Shown here: positions 6,342 to 6,345 of the stretch, piece by piece
Position numbering within the stretch: position 1 is the first letter of the stretch
How the letters are laid out: every line of letters starts with the position of its first letter
Source of the DNA: JACZST01 sp036985755
Lineage (GTDB): Bacteria; Actinomycetota; Acidimicrobiia; Spongiisociales; UBA5794
Direction of reading: 5' to 3'
DNA: 6,345 nucleotides
Assembly (NCBI GenBank): GCA_036985755.1
Contig: BTQG01000115.1
Span: forward strand, 1 to 6,345
The notes under the pieces: model-generated
What the model saw: the letters and a program-made list of their open reading frames with translations, nothing else
Databases searched by the model: none
Told to the model about the DNA's origin: nothing
Translations under genes and position numbers: made by a program

Positions 6342-6345
6342 GGTC

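Noticed and set aside
1..6345. CRISPR array, tRNA, IS element or defence system
   Set aside because: No regularly spaced repeats, cloverleaf-like sequence, transposase or nuclease motifs were seen on either strand.

Overview
The window is high-GC DNA with four genes, all on the + strand. I think it comes from an actinobacterium, most likely an uncultured Acidimicrobiia-type lineage. The evidence is the strong GC bias at third codon positions, a Thr-rich linker behind a signal anchor in one protein, and two genes that appear to start leaderless behind a TAnnnT -10 box. This placement is inference; there is no rRNA or marker gene here.

Layout. Positions 1-1161 hold the C-terminal ~386 residues of an M20-family metallopeptidase (dipeptidase-like), whose start lies outside the window. 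A 136-base gap follows, with a nested hairpin right after the stop and a leaderless-type promoter before the next gene. Positions 1298-2284 encode a membrane-anchored extracytoplasmic protein: an N-terminal anchor, a Thr-rich stalk and a probable beta-propeller domain of unknown function. Only 47 bases later, 2332-4002 encode a six-TM PAS histidine kinase with no response regulator beside it. A 326-base gap (4003-4328) carries a hairpin after the kinase stop, a nested palindromic, strand-asymmetric segment that looks like an intergenic repeat, and a near-perfect 23-bp dyad just ahead of a -10 box. Positions 4329-6341 encode a CLC-family anion channel or transporter with two CBS domains and a C-terminal RCK_C/TrkA_C domain.

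How they relate. The stalked propeller and the kinase are close enough to be co-transcribed and could form a sensing pair, but no shared motif proves it. The CLC gene has its own promoter and putative operator, so it is probably regulated separately. The peptidase looks like housekeeping peptide catabolism unrelated to the rest. I see no phage, IS, CRISPR or defence genes. The points most worth a second look are the CLC-CBS-TrkA_C protein with altered pore motifs, the dyad in its promoter, the nested palindromic element, and the matching leaderless starts.
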